Source of the DNA: a bacterium
GTDB taxonomy: Bacteria > Patescibacteriota > Microgenomatia > JAMCZE01
Reading direction: 5' to 3'
Length of the DNA stretch: 37,771 nt
Assembly (NCBI GenBank): GCA_021788195.1
Contig: JAJYKY010000003.1
Coordinates: 1-37,771, forward strand
The notes beneath the pieces are model-generated. The model did no database searches and had not been told where the DNA came from. It was given only the letters and a program-made list of their open reading frames with translations. Made by a program: the position numbers and the translations under genes. Below, in pieces: positions 14,659-21,641 of this stretch (its first letter is position 1; each line of letters begins with the position of its first letter).

Positions 14659-15041
14659 TTAAACCAAAGATCCTGATTATTGACGATGATCACAGTATTC
14701 TGGAGGTGCTGCGGTTTATTCTGGAGCCGGAAGGTTACGACGTGGAGACAACCCCTGATGCCAAAAGACTTTTTGCCCGGAAAGACCACTTTCCGAATTT
14801 AATTCTTCTGGACCTGTCACTTTTAGGTGAAAGCGGGGGAAACATTTGCCGGAAATTGAAACAGAATCCGAAGACAAAGAAAATTCCTGTCGTTTTACTC
14901 TCTGCTCACTCACCGGAACATTTAAAAGAAGAGGCTAGATCAGCGAAAGCGGACGCCTTTCTGCCTAAACCATTTGACATTGAAATCTTAAAGGCTGTCG
15001 TTAAAAAATATTACCAGCCTCCGGTGCTGCCCGGTTCTTAA
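14655..15041 (+). CDS. single-domain response regulator (receiver only)
   Basis: A 128-residue CheY-like protein. The acidic pocket is at residues 10-12 (IIDDD), the phospho-acceptor is Asp53 (LILLDLS), the switch residue is Ser in VVLLSAHS, and the conserved Lys is in LPKPFD. There is no output domain. It starts at TTG (14655), which overlaps the kinase stop as TTGA. No ATG occurs before the first beta strand, so TTG is forced. It should receive phosphate from the kinase encoded just before it and act by protein-protein contact or in a phosphorelay. A partner with a DNA-binding domain is not present in this cluster. Confidence 0.9.
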   Translation: MIKPKILIIDDDHSILEVLRFILEPEGYDVETTPDAKRLFARKDHFPNLILLDLSLLGESGGNICRKLKQNPKTKKIPVVLLSAHSPEHLKEEARSAKADAFLPKPFDIEILKAVVKKYYQPPVLPGS

Positions 15042-15073
15042 ACCGGATTTGCCGTCTTCTTACAATTCATTAA

Positions 15074-15101
15074 TTGATTTCACAAGCCCCCAACTTAGAT
15101 T
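15074..15101 (+). promoter_or_regulatory. leaderless promoter for the exported protein at 15108
   Basis: TTGATT (15074-15079), a 16-base spacer, TAGATT (15096-15101), then six bases to the ATG. The spacing predicts transcription starting at the A of ATG. Confidence 0.62.
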
Positions 15102-15107
15102 ATCCGT

Positions 15108-15575
15108 ATGACAACATTCGGAACAAACCTCGTTCTTTTAATGCTCGCTCTCACTTTAGCCGCGACCGTAGCTTTGGTAAAAAATTTTCCTGCAGCAAAA
15201 ATTATCCGGCCCCAAATTGTCAGCCCGGTTGAAGTTTACAAGTTTAATCATCAAGATCCCTCGCCGGCACCCTCTAAACCCTCCGGTCCTGCCCCCGATT
15301 CCTCTTCTGATTTCCAGTACCCCGGCAGCCGCGTGGTGGAAAAAAGTGCCGGTTCCACCTCGTACGAAAGCCCGGACGACCCCCAGACAATCACCAACTG
15401 GTACCGCCGCAAAATAGAAAGTTTGGGGATGCCGGCCACCTCGTTTATTCAAACCAACACGAACGGCAATATTCTTAACAAACTAATAGGCGCTAAAGGA
15501 AGCAGTCAGTGGAGTGTGGAAATCACTAAAACCAGCGGGGATCCGGTTGCCAGGATCCGGGTGGTTTCTTCTTAA
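15108..15575 (+). CDS. membrane-anchored exported hypothetical protein
   Basis: A 155-residue protein. An N-terminal helix (about 6-24) anchors it, then a Pro/Ser-rich linker (about 48-68) leads to a compact C-terminal domain. That domain runs FQYPGSRVVEKSAGSTSYESPDDPQTITNWYRRKIESLGM, then a Ser/Thr-rich strand region ending in VARIRVVSS. The YPGS opening plus the D-x-x-x-x-x-x-WYRRKI helix is a pattern I associate with small extracytoplasmic domains in CPR genomes, but I cannot give it a named function. It is followed 10 bases later by another anchored protein, and the two probably share a transcript. Confidence 0.65.
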   Translation: MTTFGTNLVLLMLALTLAATVALVKNFPAAKIIRPQIVSPVEVYKFNHQDPSPAPSKPSGPAPDSSSDFQYPGSRVVEKSAGSTSYESPDDPQTITNWYRRKIESLGMPATSFIQTNTNGNILNKLIGAKGSSQWSVEITKTSGDPVARIRVVSS

Positions 15576-15585
15576 AACTTAAAAT

Positions 15586-16143
15586 ATGAAGCGGAAGCTT
15601 CCGATAGGCTTACTTGTTCTACCCCTTGCGGCGGCGGGCCTGGCGGCCGGATGGTATTTTCGCCCCTTCGGCCGGGTCAATAAAACCGTTGCCTCTCCGG
15701 TCTTAACTTCCGCTCCCGACCCCGGACTTCTTAAAAAAACCCTGATTAACCGCTGGTTTACTTTTCCGATGCGGGACAATAGCGGTTCGGAAGTTACCCA
15801 AATTTCCTACGGGGTGGACTCGGCGGAACTGCGTAACGAAATAATTTTAAACGGCCAGACAGCTACGGCTGCTCCCGGGCGGGTCTTTCTTATTTTTAAT
15901 ATCCGGCTGCGCAACGACTCCAGCCAACCGGTACAGTTGGCTACCGGCGACTACGTTCGGTTAAACACGAATAATGGCCAGGACTGGCTGGCGCCGGAAA
16001 TTAATAACGATCCGGTTATTGTCCAGGCGATTTCGACCAAACTTACCAGGTTAGGTTTTCCGATTAACCAAACCGCGACTGACTTTAAACTGCAGGTCGG
16101 AGAAATCAAGGGCGACAAAACCACTTTTGAGGTAAATTTTTGA
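15586..16143 (+). CDS. exported DUF4352-like immunoglobulin-fold protein
   Basis: A 185-residue protein with an N-terminal signal or anchor (MKRKLPIGLLVLPLAAAGLAA) and a beta-sandwich-like domain. In that domain the pattern PGRVFLIFNIRLRNDSSQPVQL is typical of DUF4352/telokin-like extracytoplasmic domains (a strand with alternating hydrophobics, then an N-D-S turn). Earlier residues (about 55-95) include a segment ISYGVDSAELRNEIILNGQTA before that strand. The role is unknown; such domains usually mediate binding at the cell surface. The gene lies 10 bases after the preceding exported protein and 230 bases before the surface protein gene. Confidence 0.68.
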   Translation: MKRKLPIGLLVLPLAAAGLAAGWYFRPFGRVNKTVASPVLTSAPDPGLLKKTLINRWFTFPMRDNSGSEVTQISYGVDSAELRNEIILNGQTATAAPGRVFLIFNIRLRNDSSQPVQLATGDYVRLNTNNGQDWLAPEINNDPVIVQAISTKLTRLGFPINQTATDFKLQVGEIKGDKTTFEVNF

Positions 16144-16151
16144 CCGGGGCC

Positions 16152-16202
16152 TTCTTTAAAGAATCCTACAGGCTTATACCTATAATTCTTCGTGTAAGAA
16201 TT
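16152..16202 (+). other. palindrome and hairpin after the exported protein pair
   Basis: A perfect 12-base palindrome, TTCTTTAAAGAA (16152-16163), is followed by a hairpin, AATTCTT (16184-16190) with AAGAATT (16196-16202). No T-run follows. It may be a weak terminator or an RNA-stabilising stem. Confidence 0.35.
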
Positions 16203-16245
16203 GTCCCTTAAAAAATTACATTAGCCCTTGCTTTCCTTCCGCAGA

Positions 16246-16274
16246 TTGTTTTCCTGTTACTTACCTCTTACATT
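16246..16274 (+). promoter_or_regulatory. promoter for the surface repeat protein operon
   Basis: TTGTTT (16246-16251), a 17-base spacer and TACATT (16269-16274). The predicted leader of about 93 bases contains a 6-bp hairpin (TCTTCC/GGAAGA, 16325-16342) and then a very strong G-rich SD (16352-16364) before the ATG at 16374. Confidence 0.48.
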
Positions 16275-16373
16275 TCTTTCATCTGCCTCTCACTACCGGT
16301 CTTTAATGTATTTTGTGAAGTGCTCTTCCGATTTTTGGAAGAAGTTTAAAAGGGAGGGGGGTGAAATAAGATA

Positions 16374-17615
16374 ATGATTAATAAGAGAAAAATTGCGGCG
16401 GCCATTTCCACTTTCGCTTTAGCCTTTAATTCCGTCGTTCCCCTTGCCTGGGCCACCACGAACCTGACCGATACCGGTAACGGGGCCGACTCCACAAATA
16501 TTCTTACGCAAAACGTCAACACCACCACCAGTGTGGTGCAAAGCAATACGGCCAACATTACCAATGATATTTCCGTGAATACGGAATCAGGTGATAACAC
16601 GGCCAGTAAGAATACCGGCGGCAACACGACAATTAGCACCGGGGATTCGGTGGCTGTGGTTAACTTATTGACGGCGGCCAATGTCAATAAGGCCTTGGTT
16701 ACCGGTTGTGAAACCTGTAATAGCGGAGACACAAATTTGGCGACCAGCGGAAACGGAGCTGACAGTCAGAACACGACGACCCTGAACTCGGTAAACACGA
16801 ATTCGGTTTTCCAGAATAATGATGCGACGCTGACCAACAACGTCAACGCGCACTTGGAAAGCGGGGATAACACGGCCAGTAAGAATACCGGCGGTACAGC
16901 CGGAGGAAACGTGACTATTATGACTGGCGACTCGCTGGGGCAGGTGAACATTACCAATCGGGCAAACGCGAATTTGGCGCAAATCGGGACAACCGGAGGA
17001 ACTGCCGGCGGGACGATTAATCTGGCAGATACCGGAAACGGAGCTGACAGTAATAATATTGTCACCCTGAACCATAATCTGACCAATATGATCGTTCAAG
17101 GTAATGCGGCCTGGCTTCATAACAACGTGGACATCTATGCCGAGTCGGGAGACAACACGGCCAGTAAGAATACCGGGAATAATACGACGATTGATACCGG
17201 GATGTCGAGCGTCACGACTAACGTCGATAACGCGGTGAACTTTAACAGTGCGGCCGTCGATTGCGGTTGTCTGACGAATCTTAACGCCAAGATAGGCGAA
17301 AACGGTAGCGATAGCCACAGTACCGTTACCTCAAACCTTACGGGCGGATTGGAACTTTTCCAGGGCGGCGGTGAAGAGAGCGGAAACGCACTTCATCTGA
17401 CCAATAACCTCAGTCCATTCGCCCAGTCGGGTTCAAACGGGGCCGGGAAAAATACCGGGCCGGTAGTGGATCCCGTTTATGTCGCGACAGGCAATTCCGG
17501 AAGTTTAACCAACGTCACAAATCGGGCCAACGAGAATCTGTTCGGCACAACCAGTTTGCCGGGTGGGTTTGATTTGGCTTTCAATTTTGATTTTGGAAGC
17601 CTGTTCGGGTTTTAA
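16374..17615 (+). CDS. secreted repeat-rich surface protein (GNGADS/SGDNTASKNTGG repeats)
   Basis: A 413-residue protein with a signal peptide (1-28, cleavage probably after AWA). The rest is four repeats of about 85-95 residues: about 29-118, 119-213, 214-300 and a divergent fourth at 301-391. Each repeat runs GNGADSxN, then a Q/N-rich strand region, SGDNTASKNTGG, a TGDS-type turn, and VNxxNxANxN. The composition (Asn, Thr, Gly, Ser; almost no Lys or Arg) points to a beta-solenoid-like extracellular structure. Cys pairs occur at repeat borders (C112/C115 and C297/C299). The C-terminus ends with alternating Phe (FNFDFGSLFGF) and no anchor. The strong SD and promoter suggest abundance. S-layer, adhesin or filament are all possible; none is proven. 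Confidence 0.83.
   Translation: MINKRKIAAAISTFALAFNSVVPLAWATTNLTDTGNGADSTNILTQNVNTTTSVVQSNTANITNDISVNTESGDNTASKNTGGNTTISTGDSVAVVNLLTAANVNKALVTGCETCNSGDTNLATSGNGADSQNTTTLNSVNTNSVFQNNDATLTNNVNAHLESGDNTASKNTGGTAGGNVTIMTGDSLGQVNITNRANANLAQIGTTGGTAGGTINLADTGNGADSNNIVTLNHNLTNMIVQGNAAWLHNNVDIYAESGDNTASKNTGNNTTIDTGMSSVTTNVDNAVNFNSAAVDCGCLTNLNAKIGENGSDSHSTVTSNLTGGLELFQGGGEESGNALHLTNNLSPFAQSGSNGAGKNTGPVVDPVYVATGNSGSLTNVTNRANENLFGTTSLPGGFDLAFNFDFGSLFGF
16593..17177 (+). repeat. near-identical DNA copies inside the surface protein gene
   Basis: A 29-base segment encoding DNTASKNTGG is identical at 16593-16621 and 16866-16894. A third copy at 17151-17177 differs by one base in its first 26. Identity at third codon positions, in otherwise diverged repeats, suggests recent internal duplication or gene conversion. 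Confidence 0.8.
17030..17056 (+). repeat. 27-base segment shared by both surface protein genes
   Basis: The segment encoding TGNGADSNN matches 19341-19367 in the downstream gene at 26 of 27 bases. A shorter 18-base core of it also occurs at 16749-16766. This links the two genes by exchange or recent shared descent. Confidence 0.72.
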
Positions 17616-17633
17616 GGACAAGGAGGCTTGTTC

Positions 17634-17702
17634 TTGGCGGGGCGTCTTTCCTGCACTTCGGAAGGGCGCCCCAAAGGGCCCGGAAACGAAAGGGGAAAAT
17701 AA
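17634..17702 (+). CDS. possible 22-codon leader peptide between the two surface genes
   Basis: A perfect-looking SD (AAGGAGG, 17620-17626) follows the first surface gene's stop and sits seven bases before a TTG at 17634. The frame runs 22 codons to a TAA at 17700-17702 and spans the strong hairpin at 17639-17672. The peptide is Arg/Gly-rich and unlike any known protein. The SD placement is the only support; it could instead be a leftover ribosome-binding or RNA-stability element. Confidence 0.25.
   Translation: MAGRLSCTSEGRPKGPGNERGK
17639..17672 (+). other. strong intergenic hairpin without a T-tract
   Basis: A 13-bp stem including two G-U pairs, GGGGCGTCTTTCC (17639-17651) with GGAAGGGCGCCCC (17660-17672), and an 8-base loop. 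No U-run follows, so it is not a standard terminator. It could protect the upstream surface-protein mRNA, lower expression of the downstream gene, or be a processing site. Confidence 0.62.
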
Positions 17703-17721
17703 TAAATATTGAACCAGCAAA

Positions 17722-20007
17722 ATGAGAAAAGGTTTAAATAAAATTAAACAAACAGCGGTAATCTTTCTGATTACGGTTATGCTATTCGGTCCGGCCAACT
17801 GGCCCCGATTTAATCGGGACTGGCTGGTTTTAGCGGAGGACGCCTCACCTTCCGCCACCCCGGTGGCCCCGTCTGCCCCGGCGGCCCCGACTGAACCTTC
17901 AACCCCGGCGGCTCCTGCCGCGCCGACAGCTCCGAAAAGCCCGACTTTGTCAGCCCCGCCTCCGGCTACTTTGCCGGCCACCACAACGACGGAAAGTCCG
18001 GCAACCGGGACTGCCAATCCGACCGAAAACAGCGCTACGGCCAAGACTCAAACCGATTCCGGACCAACGACAACCGGAACCTCGGCTCAAACACAAACTA
18101 CAACGGGAACAACCGGATCTTCGGTCCTTTCCCCTGATAGCACGGCTACCGGCGGGGTAATTAACAGCGGCAATGTCGGCAACACCACCGTTAAAACCGG
18201 CTCCGGGCTTTCTTCGGGAACGGTAATCACCACGGCCAACAGCAATATGACAAACGAAGCCAGCGGATCGGGGGCCTTATCTAACGGGGCTAATACCGGC
18301 AACGGTTCGGAGTCAATAAATACGGCTGGGACTACGAGCACCAATCGTGATAATACCGTCCAAACCAATACGGCCAACGTCCAGACAGGATTAAATTTAG
18401 CAACGGTAACGGGAAGCAATATCTCTTCTAAAAATGTCGGCGATACCCAGGTAACTACCGGCGACGCCAACGTTAACGGAACGGTGGTCACGGCGGTGAA
18501 TACTAATGTTGACGAGGCGGTAGTGGCAACCTTTAATGTAGCCGATAACCACACCGGGGACATTATTCTTGCTCCCCAGTCCGCTTCCTCTGTCTGTCCT
18601 TCCGGCTGTGGGGCCGGGTCTGCTGCCGATAGCGGAAACGGGGCGGATTCGACGAATACGGCTTCAGTTTCAGCAATCACTAACCCCAATACCTTTCAGG
18701 CCAACACGGCTGACGTTGGGTCGACGCTGATTTTAACGGCTGATTCCGGAAGCAACCAGACGAATAAAAACACCGGCGGCGACAGCACTATCACTACCGG
18801 TGACGCTAATGTCTCCGGCAGCGCCGTTAACTTTCTCAACAATAATCTTGCCGGCGGGGTGCTGTACAACGTGGTCAATATTTACGGCAACCTGATCGGC
18901 GATATTATCCTGCCTCCTTCGGCGGTGGCGACCGGCTCGGGGCAGACCACCCCGGCCGCGAGCGGGGCAGCCAACATCGGAAACGGAACCGGGAGTCAAA
19001 AGACTGCCGGGGTAACTACGGCGGATAACAGCCGGACTTTTCAAGCTAACGCGGCGGATATCGGCAACAATATGGTTCTTTCGGCTAACACCGGGACCAA
19101 TAATACTTCCGGCAACACGAACGGCGACGCTGCCGTCCAAAGCGGCACCGCCAATGTTCTTGCCAAATCCCTGACGGTAGCTAACACTAATGTGAGCAAC
19201 GGGACTGTCTGGCTGGTTTTGATAAACGAGGCCGGCCATTGGGTAGGGCAAATTTTAGGAGCTCCGGCCGGAGCGACCAGCGCCGGATCGGAAGGGACAA
19301 CTTTATCCGTCGCGCCCAACGGCAATGTTTCGGCAACCAATACCGGAAACGGGGCTGACAGTAATAACCTGGCCCAAAATAACAGTCAGACTAACGCCAC
19401 CGTGTCCCAAAGTAACCTGGCAAAAATTATGAATAAATTGCTTTTGACCGCCAATACGGGCTCTAATATGGCCTCAGATAACACCGGCGGCGATTCGACC
19501 ATTAAAACCGGAGATGCGACGGTTATCGCCAACATCCTTAATTTTGTTAATAACAATATCTCCGCGGACGGCCGGCTGGTGGTAACGGTGATAAACGTCT
19601 TTGGCAGCTGGATCGGGGATTTTGTTCCGCCGGGGCAAACTCCGGACCCAAAACCGGTAGACAACAACCCGGCGGAAAATTCCCAAACGGCAACGACTGA
19701 TTCTTCAACCGGAACTGAGGTGAGCCAGCCGTCGTCAACTAATTCCCAGCAGTCGGAACAAACTTCCGGCGCGCCGGCTGTTTCTGAAAGCAAGAGCCCG
19801 GCTTTCCGGCCGTCTTGGGGAGACGCCCCGATGGTTCCGACTTCAGTTTTGGCTGCGGCTGATTCTGCTGTGGCCCCCGATCTGGGTTTGCTGGTTCCGA
19901 AAAACCCGCGCCTGATAACCGTCAATTTGGCCTGGCTCTTAATTATCCTTCCCGGACTGGTCCTTATAGGAATTACTATTCGGCGCCTTCGAGAATCTCA
20001 TGGCTGA
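17722..20007 (+). CDS. large membrane-anchored repeat surface protein
   Basis: A 761-residue protein. Order: signal segment (about 10-25 and on to LAED), a long Pro/Ala/Thr linker (about 40-135), and four repeats of about 110 residues. These lie approximately at nucleotides 18290-18600, 18640-18930, 18960-19280 and 19330-19640. A second low-complexity linker and a C-terminal membrane helix (about 733-751) ending in RRLRESHG follow. Each repeat has GNGxxS near its start, an SGSNxxxxNTGGDSTIxTGDA core and an NVxGxxxGDIxxPP ending. The core is shared with the shorter surface protein upstream. A Cys pair (VCPSGC, around residues 291-296) sits just before repeat two. The layout, outside repeats on a stalk anchored at the C-terminus, suggests a scaffold or adhesin that may hold the free repeat protein. 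No SD precedes the ATG. Confidence 0.83.
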   Translation: MRKGLNKIKQTAVIFLITVMLFGPANWPRFNRDWLVLAEDASPSATPVAPSAPAAPTEPSTPAAPAAPTAPKSPTLSAPPPATLPATTTTESPATGTANPTENSATAKTQTDSGPTTTGTSAQTQTTTGTTGSSVLSPDSTATGGVINSGNVGNTTVKTGSGLSSGTVITTANSNMTNEASGSGALSNGANTGNGSESINTAGTTSTNRDNTVQTNTANVQTGLNLATVTGSNISSKNVGDTQVTTGDANVNGTVVTAVNTNVDEAVVATFNVADNHTGDIILAPQSASSVCPSGCGAGSAADSGNGADSTNTASVSAITNPNTFQANTADVGSTLILTADSGSNQTNKNTGGDSTITTGDANVSGSAVNFLNNNLAGGVLYNVVNIYGNLIGDIILPPSAVATGSGQTTPAASGAANIGNGTGSQKTAGVTTADNSRTFQANAADIGNNMVLSANTGTNNTSGNTNGDAAVQSGTANVLAKSLTVANTNVSNGTVWLVLINEAGHWVGQILGAPAGATSAGSEGTTLSVAPNGNVSATNTGNGADSNNLAQNNSQTNATVSQSNLAKIMNKLLLTANTGSNMASDNTGGDSTIKTGDATVIANILNFVNNNISADGRLVVTVINVFGSWIGDFVPPGQTPDPKPVDNNPAENSQTATTDSSTGTEVSQPSSTNSQQSEQTSGAPAVSESKSPAFRPSWGDAPMVPTSVLAAADSAVAPDLGLLVPKNPRLITVNLAWLLIILPGLVLIGITIRRLRESHG

Positions 20008-20545
20008 AAAAAGTTCCCGCGAAAGCAGCACCTCCAATGTGTTTTATACTCAGTTAATCGGCAACATTGAGGATGACACGATAAAGAAGGTGATTGAAGA
20101 TTTAAATATCGCCAATTCCAAAGAGTATGTTAAAGAAGTCCGGTTGACTCTGGTTACCTACGGCGGCGATCTGCTTTACGCTTTTGCCCTTTATGACCAT
20201 ATCCAGGCTTCGGCCAAGCCGGTGGACATAATTGTCGAAGGCGCCTGTATGTCGGCCGGCGTGATGATTCTGCAGGCGGCCCGGAAAAGGATTTCCCGCC
20301 CTAACACCGTCTTTATGGTTCACCCGAGCATTACTTCTCTTGAGGAAAAAGCCTATCCGGAATTTATTTCCATTGTCGACCAGTATAAGAAAAATCACGA
20401 ACTGTTTATCCGTCTTTCGATTGAAAGATCGGGTATGAGCCGGGAAGAATTTGAAAGAATTTACAACCCCCGCAAGTACCTTACTCCGCAGGAAGCCCTG
20501 TCTTTCGGCAAACACGGCCTGATTGACGAAATTCTGGAAAAATAG
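20000..20545 (+). CDS. ClpP-family serine protease-like protein
   Basis: A 181-residue ClpP/crotonase-fold protein. The nucleophile lies in GACMSAGVMI (Ser85) and the His in RPNTVFMVHPS (His108), both at ClpP positions. The third member is different: where ClpP has the Asp of its RD-x-F motif before SAxEA, this protein reads NPRKYLTPQEALSFG, putting Arg (about 158) in place of Asp. The core GGDLLYAFALYDHI and the C-terminal GKHGLIDEI are conserved. There is no signal peptide, so it should be cytosolic. It starts inside the last codons of the large surface protein gene (8-base overlap), so the two are co-translated. It could be a divergent protease using a different triad or an inactive regulatory subunit. 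A dedicated role in surface-protein quality control is speculative. Confidence 0.83.
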   Translation: MAEKSSRESSTSNVFYTQLIGNIEDDTIKKVIEDLNIANSKEYVKEVRLTLVTYGGDLLYAFALYDHIQASAKPVDIIVEGACMSAGVMILQAARKRISRPNTVFMVHPSITSLEEKAYPEFISIVDQYKKNHELFIRLSIERSGMSREEFERIYNPRKYLTPQEALSFGKHGLIDEILEK

Positions 20546-20634
20546 CTTTTCTTTTTCATACCCAACTGCCAATCTTTCTTGATTTTTGTTTGTTATCCTT
20601 GTCGGCAGTCTATTTAGAGATGAGGTGAAGAAAA

Positions 20635-20808
20635 ATGGCGGATGAAGATAAAACTACGGGACCTGACGATATGAACAGTCCGGTCAATTTTACTCCCGAT
20701 GATGATCTGACAGAGGATGTTGATCGCGGCCAGAGCGGGGAAGGGAAAAAGCGCTCCTACCAGAAAGGGTCCGAAAAAAACCGGAACTCAAAGCGGCACG
20801 GCAGGTAG
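20635..20808 (+). CDS. small charged, probably disordered protein
   Basis: A 57-residue protein with an acidic first half (MADEDKTTGPDDMNSP, DDDLTEDVD) and a strongly basic second half (GKKRSYQKGSEKNRNSKRHGR). There is no hydrophobic core, so it is likely disordered. A good SD, GAGGTG (20622-20627), lies seven bases from the ATG, which supports a real gene despite its size. It is not recognised as a member of any family. The charge split could suit nucleic-acid or protein bridging. It ends 12 bases before the stop of the convergent exported protein. Confidence 0.58.
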   Translation: MADEDKTTGPDDMNSPVNFTPDDDLTEDVDRGQSGEGKKRSYQKGSEKNRNSKRHGR

Positions 20809-20820
20809 TAATCAAGGGAT

Positions 20821-21555
20821 CTAAAAAGAGAGGAGATTGAGCAGGCTGTCGAGGGGGGACTGGGTAACGGAAAGAACCGTTCCGTTTTCAGTAGAGACAT
20901 CGGTGGTGACCGGTCGGGATACGTCAAACAAGCCGAGGAATTTATAGTTTTTCCGGCCTTGGATTTCATAAGCCAATTGGCCTTCCACCGTAGCTACCTC
21001 AATCGGCTGGGAGTTATCGATCACGGTTATAAATTTCTTCCGGATCATGTTTTCCACGGCTTTATCCGGAAGGATGGCGACGGTTTTGGTTCCGGCAGGG
21101 GTGGTCACAATCAAGGCGCCGGTGGTAGCATTAATGCTTAAGGGAAAGTGAATATTGGCCCGGATGTTATTCGACTTAATTTCCGTTTCTCCGGAACTGG
21201 TGGAGATTTTCAGATTCTCCGTTTCCTGTTCGTATTTCGTTTCTGTAGTTCGTTCCTGAACGGTTTCTTTGTTTCTTTCCCGGTTTTTCTCCTGCTCGTG
21301 CAGTTCTTTCGGTTCTGGTTTTTCGGCCTCCCCTACCTGGGTTTGTTGAGAAGTTTCGTCACTGTCTTTAATTGATAGCGGTGGTTCGACAACGCTTGGG
21401 GCAACAGTTGTTTTTACCTGGCTTTCGCCCAGGATCTGGTTTTCGGCTGGCGGGAAAATGGTCTTTCTAAGGCTGGTGCCGAGGATAATGGCCGCGGCAG
21501 CCATAAGAACGACAATTACTAAAATATGGACAAAGCCGCGTGGTTTGGAAGTCAT
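20821..21555 (-). CDS. membrane-anchored exported hypothetical protein
   Basis: A 244-residue protein from the ATG at 21555. The frame extends to a TTG at 21591, but that TTG is the -35 box of the promoter, so 21555 is preferred. An N-terminal helix (about 8-26) is followed by a charged Glu/Lys/Gln/Arg stretch (about 65-115, coil-like) and a C-terminal beta-rich domain (about 125-244). That domain runs LSINATTGALIVTTPAGTKTVAILPDKAVENMIRKKF, then VEGQLAYEIQGRKNYKFLGLF. The paired pattern resembles PepSY-like exported domains seen in CPR genomes, without a known role. It shares an 86-base intergenic region with the divergent VKOR gene. Confidence 0.7.
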   Translation of the reverse strand: MTSKPRGFVHILVIVVLMAAAAIILGTSLRKTIFPPAENQILGESQVKTTVAPSVVEPPLSIKDSDETSQQTQVGEAEKPEPKELHEQEKNRERNKETVQERTTETKYEQETENLKISTSSGETEIKSNNIRANIHFPLSINATTGALIVTTPAGTKTVAILPDKAVENMIRKKFITVIDNSQPIEVATVEGQLAYEIQGRKNYKFLGLFDVSRPVTTDVSTENGTVLSVTQSPLDSLLNLLSF

Positions 21556-21562
21556 TAAATCT

Positions 21563-21591
21563 ATCTTAGGGACTATTTTGGGGATTGTCAA
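21563..21591 (-). promoter_or_regulatory. consensus leaderless promoter for the exported protein
   Basis: On the minus strand: TTGACA (21591-21586), a 17-base spacer, TAAGAT (21568-21563), then seven bases to the ATG. This is among the clearest promoters in the window. Confidence 0.75.
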
Positions 21592-21604
21592 GATTCCTTC
21601 GGGA

Positions 21605-21633
21605 TTGATTTATGAGGAAAAACGATTTAGGAT
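21605..21633 (+). promoter_or_regulatory. leaderless promoter for VKOR
   Basis: TTGATT (21605-21610), a 17-base spacer, TAGGAT (21628-21633), then eight bases to the ATG at 21642. It is back to back with the minus-strand promoter at 21563-21591. Confidence 0.68.
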
Positions 21634-21641
21634 GAACTTAG

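Noticed and set aside
16593-17177. Regularly spaced near-identical 27-29 base repeats, considered as a CRISPR array
   Set aside because: Spacing is about 270-285 bases, the copies are coding and in frame, and no cas genes are present.
16665-17318. Long open frame on the minus strand across the first surface protein gene
   Set aside because: It is a shadow caused by repetitive Asn/Thr/Gly codons; the product is of low complexity with no signal, promoter or start support.
17505-18689. Minus-strand frames over the start of the second surface protein gene
   Set aside because: Ala/Val/Gly-rich shadows of the Pro/Ala/Thr linker and repeats in the sense gene; no independent evidence.
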